DNA of 32,275 nucleotides from Gemmatimonadota bacterium (GTDB lineage: Bacteria > Gemmatimonadota > Gemmatimonadetes > Gemmatimonadales > Gemmatimonadaceae). The position numbers and the translations under genes are program-made. The DNA is taken from contig QHUA01000004.1 in assembly GCA_003221805.1 (NCBI GenBank), forward strand, positions 7,982-40,256, given 5' to 3'. Positions 1 through 8,921 of the stretch are shown piece after piece. The stretch's first letter is position 1; each line of letters begins with the position of its first letter. The notes beneath the pieces were generated by a model. The model was given only the letters and a program-made list of their open reading frames with translations, was not told the origin of the DNA and made no database searches.

Positions 1-777
1 GTACAGATGCTTGTCATCGATGTGATCGATCATCGCCAGCAGGCGACGGAAGTCGATGATGCCCTTGCCCAGCTCGACGTCGTGATCCGCGCCGAGACTC
101 GGCGCATCCTTGATATGAAAGAGCGAGTATCGGCTTCCGTACCGCTTCATGTACTCGAGCGGATCCTTGCCGCCAACCGCCGTATTGCCGGTGTCGAACT
201 GCAGCGCCACCACCGATGGATCAGTGCGCTGGACAAACACGTCGTACGGAGTCGTCCCGCCGATCGAGCGGAAATCCCAGGCTTCGTCGTGAAAGCCGAC
301 TCGGATATTGCTGCGCAGGGCACGCGCTCCCGCTTCATTGAAACGGTCAGCCCACCGCCTGTAATCATCCAGACCGAGCTTCTCGCCGTCAGGCAGGCTG
401 GCGACGATCAGGTATTGATGACCGAGGATCTTCGCCGCATCGATCTGCCGATCGAGATCGTTGAAGATCCCTGCCTCGACGTGGGTCGAAGGAGCGCGCA
501 GGCCATTCCGGTCGAGAATCGCGCGCAATCGCTCTGGCGGCATTCCGAAATTGTTCATCGAGCTCAAGAGCTCGACTTCCTTGTAACCAGTCTGTGCGAT
601 GTTGACGAGCGTGCCTTCCAGATCTTTACGAGCGTCGTCGCGCAGTGTGTACAGCTGGATCCCGACCTTCTTCAACCGACGCGTGCCTGTTGACGCGCCG
701 GCCCCGGTGGACGCGCAGCCGAGTTGTGGTGCGACCGCGGCCACACCAAGAGCAGTGAGAAATTCGCGCCGATTCAT
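1..777 (-). CDS. Sugar phosphate isomerase/epimerase (xylose isomerase-like TIM barrel), Tat-signal, C-terminus truncated by window edge
   Basis: Manual reverse-strand translation from ATG at 777: MNRREFLTALGVAAVAPQLGCASTGAGASTGTRRLKKVGIQLYTLRDDARKDLEGTLVNIAQTGYKEVELL...; RREFL Tat motif; 'KKVGIQLYTLRD' and '..GYKEVE' are typical of this family; similar to the intact protein at 28365-29228. Open to base 1, so not in the ORF track. Confidence 0.88.
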   Translation of the reverse strand, partial: MNRREFLTALGVAAVAPQLGCASTGAGASTGTRRLKKVGIQLYTLRDDARKDLEGTLVNIAQTGYKEVELLSSMNNFGMPPERLRAILDRNGLRAPSTHVEAGIFNDLDRQIDAAKILGHQYLIVASLPDGEKLGLDDYRRWADRFNEAGARALRSNIRVGFHDEAWDFRSIGGTTPYDVFVQRTDPSVVALQFDTGNTAVGGKDPLEYMKRYGSRYSLFHIKDAPSLGADHDVELGKGIIDFRRLLAMIDHIDDKHLY

Positions 778-972
778 TTTATCGCCTCCCTAGGCTCGAG
801 CGTCTGGGTGGTGCGGTAGCCATCGATGGCGAAGCGGGTGATAGTCATGGAGCGCGGGACTGATCGAGTGGGCATTTAGTGTTCCTATCGGTGATGGGCA
901 GGTGATACGATATTCCGTCCCAAGGAACTAGCAAGCCAGATAGCGCTCCGCCACCACAAGCTGGGAGATCCG

Positions 973-2331
973 ATGACGAAGAGCAATTTTTCGCGACGGG
1001 AATTTCTGGAGATGAGCGCGGCGGCGGCGGGCGGATCGATCGCCGCCAGAAATGTTCTCCTTGCCCAGGAGCCGGCACCCGCACCAGGCAAGCGCGTTGC
1101 GGCGAGCGATACGGTGAGATTCGGAATGATCGGTGTCGGCATGCAAGGCTCGGGACTCCTCGGGAACTCGATACATTTGCCGGGCGTGGAGTGCGCCGGC
1201 GCCGCCGATCTCTACGATGGCCGCCACACCCTGGCGCGCGAGATCGTGCGTCCGGATCTACCCGTGACGCGGAGATACCGCGATCTGCTCGACAACAAAA
1301 ACATCGATTGCATTGTAGCGGCGGTCCCCGATCACTGGCATCGGCAGGTGGTCATCGACGCGGTAAGCGCCGGCAAGGATATCTACTGTGAAAAGCCGAT
1401 GTCACACACGCCGGCTGACGGCGTGGCGATGGTGGATGCGGCGAAGAAGGCCGGACGCATCGTTCAGATAGGATCCCAAAGAGTAAGCTCACAGGTTTGC
1501 GCGAAAGCGAAACAGATCATCGCGCAGGGCTCACTTGGCGATTTGATGCTGGTCGAAGGCTCCATGGGCCGCAATGATCCTTGTGGTGCGTGGCAGTATC
1601 CGCCGCCGTTCGATCTTTCACCAGCAACTGTGGACTGGGACACCTGGCAGGGCGACGTGCTGCCGAAGCGCGCGTTCAATCCGCTCCTTTTTGCGCGGTG
1701 GCGCTGCTGGAAGGAATACGGAACTGGTGTGGCTGGAGATCTCCTCGTTCACCTGATCAGCGGCATGATGTTCATGCTCGGCATAAACCAGCCGCCGCGA
1801 TATGCGGCCGCCGTCGGCGGGATTCGTCACTGGAAGGATGGGCGCAACATGCCGGACGTTCACGGCGCGGTTTACTACTTCGGGGATCTGCCCGTCTACA
1901 TGCGCCTGAATCTCGCGACGGAGACGCCGGAGGTGTATCGCATTCAGGGCTCGAAGGGATTGCTCGAGGTGACCGGGTCAAGCGTTAGTTTCACGCCGCA
2001 GCTCGGCGTCGACACTTACCCGTGTTACTACACCGGTAGTTTCCCGCGCGCGATGCGCGAGCAATATGAGAAGCAGTGGCACGCAGAGAACGACGAGAAG
2101 CTGGCCAAGCTGCCGCCTCAGGAGTCGATCGCATACCGGATGCAGGACTTCGACGATACCCGGCCGCATCTGGCGAATTTCTTCGATGCGGTGCGGACGC
2201 GGAGACCGGTTGTCGAGGATGTCGTCTTCGGCCACCACGCCGCGCTGGCGTGTCACATGGCTAACGAGTCTTATTTCAGAAAAACAGCCGTCACCTGGGA
2301 CGAGGCGTCCAAAACGATCAAGCCTGCGTGA
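973..2331 (+). CDS. Gfo/Idh/MocA family oxidoreductase with Tat signal peptide
   Basis: SRREFLEMSAAAAGGSIAA Tat signal; VRFGMIGVGMQG Rossmann motif; CEKPMSH catalytic-Lys motif; 452 aa. Confidence 0.93.
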   Translation: MTKSNFSRREFLEMSAAAAGGSIAARNVLLAQEPAPAPGKRVAASDTVRFGMIGVGMQGSGLLGNSIHLPGVECAGAADLYDGRHTLAREIVRPDLPVTRRYRDLLDNKNIDCIVAAVPDHWHRQVVIDAVSAGKDIYCEKPMSHTPADGVAMVDAAKKAGRIVQIGSQRVSSQVCAKAKQIIAQGSLGDLMLVEGSMGRNDPCGAWQYPPPFDLSPATVDWDTWQGDVLPKRAFNPLLFARWRCWKEYGTGVAGDLLVHLISGMMFMLGINQPPRYAAAVGGIRHWKDGRNMPDVHGAVYYFGDLPVYMRLNLATETPEVYRIQGSKGLLEVTGSSVSFTPQLGVDTYPCYYTGSFPRAMREQYEKQWHAENDEKLAKLPPQESIAYRMQDFDDTRPHLANFFDAVRTRRPVVEDVVFGHHAALACHMANESYFRKTAVTWDEASKTIKPA

Positions 2332-2334
2332 CCG

Positions 2335-2360
2335 CCAGCGGGGTCTCAGCTCCTCGCTGG
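2335..2360. terminator. Terminator-like hairpin between convergent genes (no clear U-tract)
   Basis: CCAGCGGGG-tctcagct-CCTCGCTGG, 9-bp stem with one G.U, directly after the stop at 2331 and overlapping the 3' end of the minus-strand small ORF. Confidence 0.3.
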
Positions 2361-2570
2361 TTCGCTGCGCCCAATGCGATTGAGAAGGTAGCCGGCGACG
2401 AACATTACTCCGCCTATTACCAGCGATCCGGTCCCAACGGACATCATCGTCGGGAGCTGAACACGCCACGCGTTCATTCTCGTAAAGATCGAGATGACGA
2501 GGATGGTGATTCCGAACGACATGAGAATGCCGCCGATTCCCATCAGTCCTGCGACTAACCCTCCGCGCAT
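2346..2570 (-). CDS. Small two-TM hypothetical membrane protein
   Basis: 74 aa with two hydrophobic segments (GLMGIGGILMSFGITILVISIF; TGSLVIGGVMFVAGYLL); last gene of the minus-strand run. Confidence 0.6.
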   Translation of the reverse strand: MRGGLVAGLMGIGGILMSFGITILVISIFTRMNAWRVQLPTMMSVGTGSLVIGGVMFVAGYLLNRIGRSEPARS

Positions 2571-2612
2571 CGATTCCTCAATTGGATTTTGACCGAAGGA
2601 TAATCGGTATGC

Positions 2613-3563
2613 CTATCTCGCTGGAGTGAGCACGATGTTGCGATAGTCGACCGGACCGTGATCGCCTTGCAGATAGATTGGTCCCGGCGCGCCTTCATTG
2701 CTGTCAATCGCGCCACCGGTGATGCCGGGAATCTCCTGATTGCAGATGACCTGCTTGCCGTTGGCGACGACGGTGACCATACGGCCAATCAACGTAATGT
2801 CGAACGATTGCCACTGGCCGGGCGGGAGAGCGGCGATTTCACTTGGCGTGATAAATCCGTAGATGCCGCTGAAGCGGTGCGAGTCGGGCTCGCGACCGTA
2901 GTCGTCCTCGATCTGGACTTCGTGGCGGCCGCGCAAGTAAACGCCGCTGTTGCTCTCCTTCGGATAGCGAAACTCGACGTGAAGCTTGAAATCGCCGAAC
3001 GTGCGCACCGTTCGAAGATTGACGCCGGAACGCGGACTGGTGAGCACACCGCCGCGAACTGACCATTGATTGGGCGAGCCCATCGGCTCCCAACCGTTGA
3101 GATCGTTCTGATTGAGGAGTCTGATTGGCGCTGCCCACGCTGGCGGATGCGAGCGAATGAGGCGGGGTGCGCGCACGCCTTGCCAGCTACGCGTAGTGTT
3201 GTCGGGGAAAGTCATTCGTCCCACCAGCCGATCACCCTGCAAGCGGCCCACCACGCGGAGCTGGCCATTGCCACTCTCCCACTGGTGCGGCACGGCGAAG
3301 CGCAGTGAATCTCCCTCGGTGATGATTTCCGTGATCGGGCGCACGCTACCCACGATTCCAACTATGTTGCCCACCAATGCATCCCGGCCGGACGAGTCGA
3401 TCTCGATCCACGATGGCGCTGTGCCGCTCGGCGTGGTGATGGTGACGTCCCAGCGTCCGATCAGCCTGACATCACGCGCTGTCGACCGCGCTGGCGGTGC
3501 GTTTGGCGACGTTGCCGCGCCGGACGTCAGCGAGGCGAGGACCAAAGCGAGGAAGCGAGTCAT
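2613..3563 (-). CDS. DUF1080 (3-keto-disaccharide hydrolase-like) protein with extra N-terminal domain
   Basis: C-terminal half has DUF1080 hallmarks (NDLNGWEPMGSPNQWSVRGGVL, FGDFKLHVEFRYPKESNSGVYLRGRHEVQIED, GPIYLQGDHGPVDYRNI); secretory N-terminus. Confidence 0.9.
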   Translation of the reverse strand: MTRFLALVLASLTSGAATSPNAPPARSTARDVRLIGRWDVTITTPSGTAPSWIEIDSSGRDALVGNIVGIVGSVRPITEIITEGDSLRFAVPHQWESGNGQLRVVGRLQGDRLVGRMTFPDNTTRSWQGVRAPRLIRSHPPAWAAPIRLLNQNDLNGWEPMGSPNQWSVRGGVLTSPRSGVNLRTVRTFGDFKLHVEFRYPKESNSGVYLRGRHEVQIEDDYGREPDSHRFSGIYGFITPSEIAALPPGQWQSFDITLIGRMVTVVANGKQVICNQEIPGITGGAIDSNEGAPGPIYLQGDHGPVDYRNIVLTPAR

Positions 3564-3578
3564 CGATTGTTCTCCGAA

Positions 3579-4277
3579 TCAGGCGTGGCCGGCCCAAGCG
3601 GGCTTACCATCGTACGGGATGCACGGATCGTAGCGGCCGGGCGATTCGACGTAACGCTGCGCTTGCGTCATGCCGATCTCCGAAGTGAAGTAGCCGAGTA
3701 AGGCGAGCTCCTTCATCATCCGGAAATAACCCTTCGGCGGCTGCTCTGTGATCTTCGTCGCCGTGGTGGCTGCTGGCGCCGGCTGGCTTTGCTGTCTCTC
3801 ACTCAGAAACTCGTCCGATTTCCTCTTTGCGTCCGCCTTGCGCTGCTCTGACATATTGAACTGCTCGCGATCCAGATCCTGGAGCAGGGCGAGTCGCTGC
3901 TGCGGGGTTGCCTTCATGAAACCGACGCCGTTCTTGTCCTTGCTCGCGTCGTCGAGCTTCCGCATTCCCTCGCGAAAGATTTGGTCGTCCTTGGGTTCGT
4001 AGGTATCCTTGACCATCAGCGCCATGAATGCGCCGGTCTTCGCTGCCTTGGCTCCGGGAGTGCTGGTAGTCGGGAGAATTGTATCCGCGATTTCGTCAAG
4101 GTACGCGATTTCATCCTGAGTAAACGGCTCGCCCACTTTCTCCTGCCGACAGCCGGTGATCAGCGCGGTCCCGCCCGTTAAGGCGATTCCCCCCAACAGA
4201 GCCGTCACGCGCAAGACTGCTTCGCGTCGAGTGATCAACTCTGGCGTCTCGAGGAGGCCGATATCGTTATCAGTCAT
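3579..4277 (-). CDS. Gluconate 2-dehydrogenase subunit 3 family protein (Tat lipoprotein-like), module 1
   Basis: ITRREAVLRVTALLGGIALTGGTALITGC (Tat + lipobox); FTQDEIAYLDEIADTILPTTSTPGAKAA; adjacent to GMC gene. Confidence 0.9.
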   Translation of the reverse strand: MTDNDIGLLETPELITRREAVLRVTALLGGIALTGGTALITGCRQEKVGEPFTQDEIAYLDEIADTILPTTSTPGAKAAKTGAFMALMVKDTYEPKDDQIFREGMRKLDDASKDKNGVGFMKATPQQRLALLQDLDREQFNMSEQRKADAKRKSDEFLSERQQSQPAPAATTATKITEQPPKGYFRMMKELALLGYFTSEIGMTQAQRYVESPGRYDPCIPYDGKPAWAGHA

Positions 4278-4289
4278 TGAAGACTCCAG

Positions 4290-5969
4290 TCAAATGTTGC
4301 GGCGGTTCAGCTCGTTTACGGCGAAATCGGCTGCACGCGCGGTGAGTGCCATGTAGGTGAGGGAGGGATTCACACACGCGGCCGACGCCATGCAGGATCC
4401 ATCGGTCACGAACACGTTCGGTGCATCCCATACCTGGTTGTGCGAGTTGAGGACCGACGTCTTTGGATCGCGTCCCATTCGCGCGGTACCCATCTCATGA
4501 ATTCCCATTCCGGGGAAGTATCCGGCGTCGTAAACCTGGACCTCCTTTACGCCGCTCGCGTTTAGCAGCTCGGCCATGTCGACCTGCATGTCGCGGCGCA
4601 TCGCCCGCTCGTTCTCACCGATCGCGCAGTCGATGGCGAGCACCGGCATGCCCCACTTGTCCTTCTTCGTCTGATCGATCGACACTTTGTTGGCGTGGTT
4701 GGGGAGCATCTCGCCGAACGCTGTGGCGCCGATGGTCCAGCCACCCGGCATCGACATCGCGTCTTTGAATTGGGCGCCAACCCCCAGCTCGGCGACAGCT
4801 CTTCCCCAACCCTCTCGCCCCGCGCCGCCCTGATACCCGAAGCCGCGCAGATACTGGCGCTTGTCGCCAAAAAGGTTTCGGTAACGCGGGATGTAGAAAC
4901 CATTCGGGCGCCGACCGAAGTAGTACTTGTCATCCAGTCCTTCGAGCTTTCCGTTGGCACCGGCTCGGAAATGATGGTCCATGAGATTGTGACCGAGCTC
5001 GCCGGAGCTGCTGCCCAGTCCTCCCGGCCAGACATTGGTGGCCGAACGCATCAAAAGCCACGTGGAGTTTAGAGTCGATGCGCAGAGGAAGATTACTTTG
5101 GCGCTGTAATCGGTCATCTGATTGTTGATGGCGTCCATCACCCGCACACCGGTCGCGCGCTTTTTGTCCTTGTCGTAAAGCACTTCGCTCACGATCGCAA
5201 ACGGCTTGAGGGTCATCTTACCCGTCTTGGCCGCGTGCGGCAGCGTCGATGATTGACTGCTGAAATAGGCTCCGTATGGACACCCGAGCCAGCACGCATT
5301 CCGATACTGACATTGCGCGCGACCATCGTGTGCCTGTGTCAGATTGGCGGACCGGCCGGGAATGATGCGCCGATGCGGCCCGAAGATTTTGTTGGCTTTA
5401 TCAGCTACCAGCTGTTCGCCGCAGTTAAGCTGCATCGGCGGGAGAAACTGTCCGTCGGGCAACTGGGGCATCCCCTCGTGCGATCCATTGATTCCCGCGT
5501 GCTTCTCGACGTAGTCATACCACGGAGAAATCTCGGCGTAGCGAATCGGCCAATCGATCGCCACTCCTTCCTTCGCGTTCGCCTCGAAATCGAAATCGCT
5601 GTGGCGGTAGCTTTGTCGTCCCCACATCAGCGAGCGTCCGCCGACGTGGTAGCCGCGATACCAGTCGAATCGTTTGACCTCGGTGTACGGCGAATCCCTG
5701 TCCGATGCCCAGTAGTCGAGATTTGTCTCGTTGAGGGGGTAGTCCCGCTTGAGGACTGGATACATCTCCTCCATCGCTCGCGTCCGTCCACCGCGATGCG
5801 GATATTCCCACGGCGCCTTGGTCGCGTTGACGTAGTCCTTGATGTGCTCGATGTTCTTACCGCGTTCGAGCACCAGAACGCGAAGGCCTTTTTCGGTGAG
5901 CTCCTTTGCGGCCCACCCTCCTGAGATTCCCGAACCTACAACGATTGCATCGAAGCTGTTGTTCTGCAC
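4290..5969 (-). CDS. GMC family oxidoreductase (FAD sugar dehydrogenase catalytic subunit), module 1
   Basis: DAIVVGSGISGGWAAKEL FAD motif; HEMGTARMG and CVNPSLTYMALTARAA C-terminal motifs; CX5CX3C motif. Confidence 0.94.
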   Translation of the reverse strand: MQNNSFDAIVVGSGISGGWAAKELTEKGLRVLVLERGKNIEHIKDYVNATKAPWEYPHRGGRTRAMEEMYPVLKRDYPLNETNLDYWASDRDSPYTEVKRFDWYRGYHVGGRSLMWGRQSYRHSDFDFEANAKEGVAIDWPIRYAEISPWYDYVEKHAGINGSHEGMPQLPDGQFLPPMQLNCGEQLVADKANKIFGPHRRIIPGRSANLTQAHDGRAQCQYRNACWLGCPYGAYFSSQSSTLPHAAKTGKMTLKPFAIVSEVLYDKDKKRATGVRVMDAINNQMTDYSAKVIFLCASTLNSTWLLMRSATNVWPGGLGSSSGELGHNLMDHHFRAGANGKLEGLDDKYYFGRRPNGFYIPRYRNLFGDKRQYLRGFGYQGGAGREGWGRAVAELGVGAQFKDAMSMPGGWTIGATAFGEMLPNHANKVSIDQTKKDKWGMPVLAIDCAIGENERAMRRDMQVDMAELLNASGVKEVQVYDAGYFPGMGIHEMGTARMGRDPKTSVLNSHNQVWDAPNVFVTDGSCMASAACVNPSLTYMALTARAADFAVNELNRRNI

Positions 5970-6041
5970 CGCGTCCTCGCTGGGCGTTGAGGATTTCAGT
6001 TAGGCGTGCCTGGCCCGACCAAGGTCGCTTCAACTCATGAG

Positions 6042-6182
6042 TTACCCTGATCCGCTGGCCTCGACGTCGGCTAGTATCTCGGCGCGGCCGCATTCGTGAA
6101 TGACAGCTTCCGCGAGATGCTTGCCGATTGCCTCCGGAGAATCGAACACTCGTACCGGCGTCGCCGACCGAGCTTTCTTCAA
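6042..6182 (-). pseudogene. Possible N-terminal remnant of a glucosamine-6-phosphate deaminase/6-phosphogluconolactonase (NagB)-like gene
   Basis: TTG overlapping the stop of the upstream CPBP gene; 46-codon frame KKARSATPVRVFDSPEAIGKHLAEAVIHE resembles NagB N-termini ('VRVFDSPEALG..LA'), then unrelated sequence and stop. Confidence 0.35.
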
Positions 6183-6886
6183 GTCGCGCCGAATGTAATG
6201 GTCAAGGCGATGGCGTCCTGAACGATATGGGCAACGATTACGGGCCATAGCCGGCCCGTTCGCACGAAGTAGAACGTCAGCACTAAAGCCACCGGCAGTA
6301 TCGCGATGAACGCCAATCGACCTTGATACGCGTGAGCGGCCACGCGAAGCGCCACGGTGGCGACGCTGGCGACCTTGATCCCGAAACGATTGCCTAGCGC
6401 CGGAACAGCGTACCCCAACAGAAGGAATTCCTCGAAGATGGGGTCGAGGACCGCTGCTGCCACGATCACCGGAGGTGAAAGCGCGCCCGTGAACGGGGAG
6501 CGTGCTCGCAACGGCGCGACGAAATTGGGCGCGGCGATGAAAAGCGCCAGCAGCGTAAGATAAAAGCAGGCGAGGAGCCCGAGCCAGACGCCAACCCCAC
6601 GAGCAATGTCGTGCGGCTCGGGATGTCCTGCTACCGCCAGTGGTTTCCACCCTCTGCGAATTAGATACGGTAGCAGGCAAGCCGCGATGAGGACCTGAAA
6701 CCCCAGCGACACGAGGACGTTTCGATCGGTGAACGGTATCGGTCCCGGCTGCCGCAGATGCCAGACGATCGCGGAGGCGAGGGACAGCGCGATCGGCGGC
6801 CCCAATACCAGCGCGATCTCGCCGCCACCGGCGGGGCGAAGCATCGCCAGCGATAGTCGCGTGCGCGCCGCGACGTCGTCGCTCAT
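6179..6886 (-). CDS. CPBP family intramembrane protease-like protein
   Basis: 235 aa, multiple TM segments, DPIFEEFLLLGYAVPALGNRFG motif and AHIVQDAIAL. Confidence 0.8.
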   Translation of the reverse strand: MSDDVAARTRLSLAMLRPAGGGEIALVLGPPIALSLASAIVWHLRQPGPIPFTDRNVLVSLGFQVLIAACLLPYLIRRGWKPLAVAGHPEPHDIARGVGVWLGLLACFYLTLLALFIAAPNFVAPLRARSPFTGALSPPVIVAAAVLDPIFEEFLLLGYAVPALGNRFGIKVASVATVALRVAAHAYQGRLAFIAILPVALVLTFYFVRTGRLWPVIVAHIVQDAIALTITFGAT

Positions 6887-6890
6887 CTAA

Positions 6891-7790
6891 CTAATCGAGA
6901 GAAGCGAGAGCGAGGCTCGCAGCGCCCACCATTCCTTCCCAGCCGTCGAAATTCGAGCCAACGATGGATACTTTTCCGCGGAAATCGTCTGCCACAAGCT
7001 CGTCGTAACTCTTTCTCGCCGGTTCGATCAGCAGATCTCCTGCGGCGGCGAGCCCACCGCCGATGACAATTTTCTCTGGTGCGAAAGTTGGCGACAGCGA
7101 TGCCAAGCCACGCCCGAGGTATCGGCCGGTCTCGGCCACGGCGCTGATCGAAGCCGCGTCACCCTTTTTCGCACCGTTGATGATATCGGCTGGCTTGCGC
7201 GATCCCCCGCGCTCGGATAACGCTGCTGAATTCACCATCGCCTCGAGGCATCCTCGCGCGCCGCACGTGCAGTGACGACCGTTGGGCTCGACGACGATGT
7301 GGGCAACGTCTCCGGCGCACTCCCCGGTGAATCTAAGGAGCTTGCCGCTGACGATTACGCCACCGCCCACGCCCGTGCCCAGTGTCAGACCGAGCAGCCG
7401 CGATGCTCCGCGGCCCATTCCGAAACGGTATTCGGCGACCGTCGACGCGTTGGAGTCGACTTCGAGATGGCAGCGCAGCTCGAAGCGCTCCTCGAACGCG
7501 TGGCGCAAGGCAAAATTCCGAAGCGAAGGCAGGTTGGGGTTGGCGACCATCATCGTGTGCTCACGGTCGAGAAATCCAGCGACGGCGATTCCGATTGCTG
7601 CTACCTGGTTTCTTTCGTCGGCCACCGCATCGAGCATTTGCCGCAGCACGATGGCAATCGCATCTACCAGTTGATCGGGTTCGGTTCCCTTCGTCGGCAT
7701 CGTCGACCGGCGAATAATCCTACCGTCCTCGGTGACCATTCCGATTTTCGTATTCGTCGCGCCGATGTCGACTGCTCCCGCGAGGCGCAT
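6891..7790 (-). CDS. ROK family protein (glucokinase-like sugar kinase)
   Basis: GAVDIGATNTKIGMV, LGLTLGTGVGGGVIV, GRHCTCGARGCLEAMV zinc/ROK motif; start overlaps the stop of the upstream Gfo gene (TGATG). Confidence 0.93.
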   Translation of the reverse strand: MRLAGAVDIGATNTKIGMVTEDGRIIRRSTMPTKGTEPDQLVDAIAIVLRQMLDAVADERNQVAAIGIAVAGFLDREHTMMVANPNLPSLRNFALRHAFEERFELRCHLEVDSNASTVAEYRFGMGRGASRLLGLTLGTGVGGGVIVSGKLLRFTGECAGDVAHIVVEPNGRHCTCGARGCLEAMVNSAALSERGGSRKPADIINGAKKGDAASISAVAETGRYLGRGLASLSPTFAPEKIVIGGGLAAAGDLLIEPARKSYDELVADDFRGKVSIVGSNFDGWEGMVGAASLALASLD

Positions 7791-8896
7791 CAGAGCGCCG
7801 ATTTCGCGAGCTCAGGATTCTTCCAGAGATCGATCGGTCTGGCGATCCCCTTGGGGCGGAAGGGAAGCGGAATTTTCCTGCCGAGTGCGGCGGAGGCGTA
7901 GGCGGCGTAGAGAACCTCCACCACCGTGCGTCCAGCCTCTCCGTCGGAGATCGGCGTTTCCTTGCCGCGCACGCAGCGCGCGAAGTGCCGCATCTCCTGC
8001 GGAAATCCATAATTCCAGGCTTCCTCGAATACCGGGTACGTCCAGCCTTTCGTCGACGATGCCTTTTCGACGGCGTAACCGAAGCCAACCTCGGAGTACG
8101 TCGGCAGCGCATTTCCCATCAGCATGTCGGCGTAGGTCTGACCCTTGTCGCCGAACACTTCGATGGTGTCGTCCATTCCGCCCGGGCGGTTCCAGCTGTT
8201 CTCGACCATGCCGATAGCGCCGTTCTCGAATTCGAGAATCGTGATTGCTTCGTCGTCGCCCTCGGTGCGCGCCTTGTTCACCTGGGTCGACAGCTGCGAG
8301 TACACGCTCTTCACTCTCTGCTTTCCGACGAACCACCAGCAGAACGCGATGCCATGGCAGCCGAGGTCCATCAGCGCGCCGCCTCCGGACTGCTTTACGT
8401 CCCAGAACCACTCGGAGTGAGGTCCGGAGTGTTTCTCTCCTTGCTTCACGAGATGAATGCGTCCGAACGCGCCCTCGTCCGCCATCTGCTTGGCTTTCAC
8501 GTATTTCGGCGCGAAGAAGAGCTCTTCGGCGTAGAGAAGCAGCACGCCCGCCTTCTTGCATGCATCGATCATCGCGTCCGCCTCCTCGAGCGTCATGCAG
8601 AGCGGCTTCTCACAGACGACGTGCTTTCCGGCTTTGGCGGCATCGAGCGTCACCTGTGCGTGCAGACAGTTAGGGGCCGTGATCGAGATCATCTCAACGT
8701 TCTTGTCCTTCAGCAGGTCGCGGTAGTCGGAGTAGTACGCGGGAATTCCGTGGCGACGTGCGAACTCTTCGGCGTTACCGCGCGTCGGTGACGCCACCGC
8801 AACCACTTCGGCCTCGTCCGGCATCGCTTTCACCGATGCCGCAATGCAATCCGCCTGAAAGCGTGAGCCGACGATTCCGATTTTGACTTTCGCCAC
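7790..8896 (-). CDS. Gfo/Idh/MocA family oxidoreductase (no export signal)
   Basis: KVKIGIVGSRFQADCIAASV N-terminus, CEKPLCMTLEEADAMI motif, 368 aa. Confidence 0.93.
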   Translation of the reverse strand: MAKVKIGIVGSRFQADCIAASVKAMPDEAEVVAVASPTRGNAEEFARRHGIPAYYSDYRDLLKDKNVEMISITAPNCLHAQVTLDAAKAGKHVVCEKPLCMTLEEADAMIDACKKAGVLLLYAEELFFAPKYVKAKQMADEGAFGRIHLVKQGEKHSGPHSEWFWDVKQSGGGALMDLGCHGIAFCWWFVGKQRVKSVYSQLSTQVNKARTEGDDEAITILEFENGAIGMVENSWNRPGGMDDTIEVFGDKGQTYADMLMGNALPTYSEVGFGYAVEKASSTKGWTYPVFEEAWNYGFPQEMRHFARCVRGKETPISDGEAGRTVVEVLYAAYASAALGRKIPLPFRPKGIARPIDLWKNPELAKSAL

Positions 8897-8921
8897 TTTA
8901 GAGAATTCGGAGAGGTGTCGA

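Noticed and set aside
7-693. 228-aa plus-strand ORF at left edge
   Set aside because: Antisense to the Tat-signal SPI/epimerase gene that reads 777 to 1 on the minus strand.
5253-5924. 223-aa plus-strand ORF
   Set aside because: Antisense to the well-supported GMC gene 4290-5969; no domain signature.
6042-6680. 212-aa minus-strand ORF as a whole
   Set aside because: Most of it is a shadow of the CPBP gene; only the last ~46 codons are interesting and are reported separately as a possible remnant.
7985-8791. 268-aa plus-strand ORF
   Set aside because: Antisense to the Gfo/Idh/MocA gene 7790-8896.
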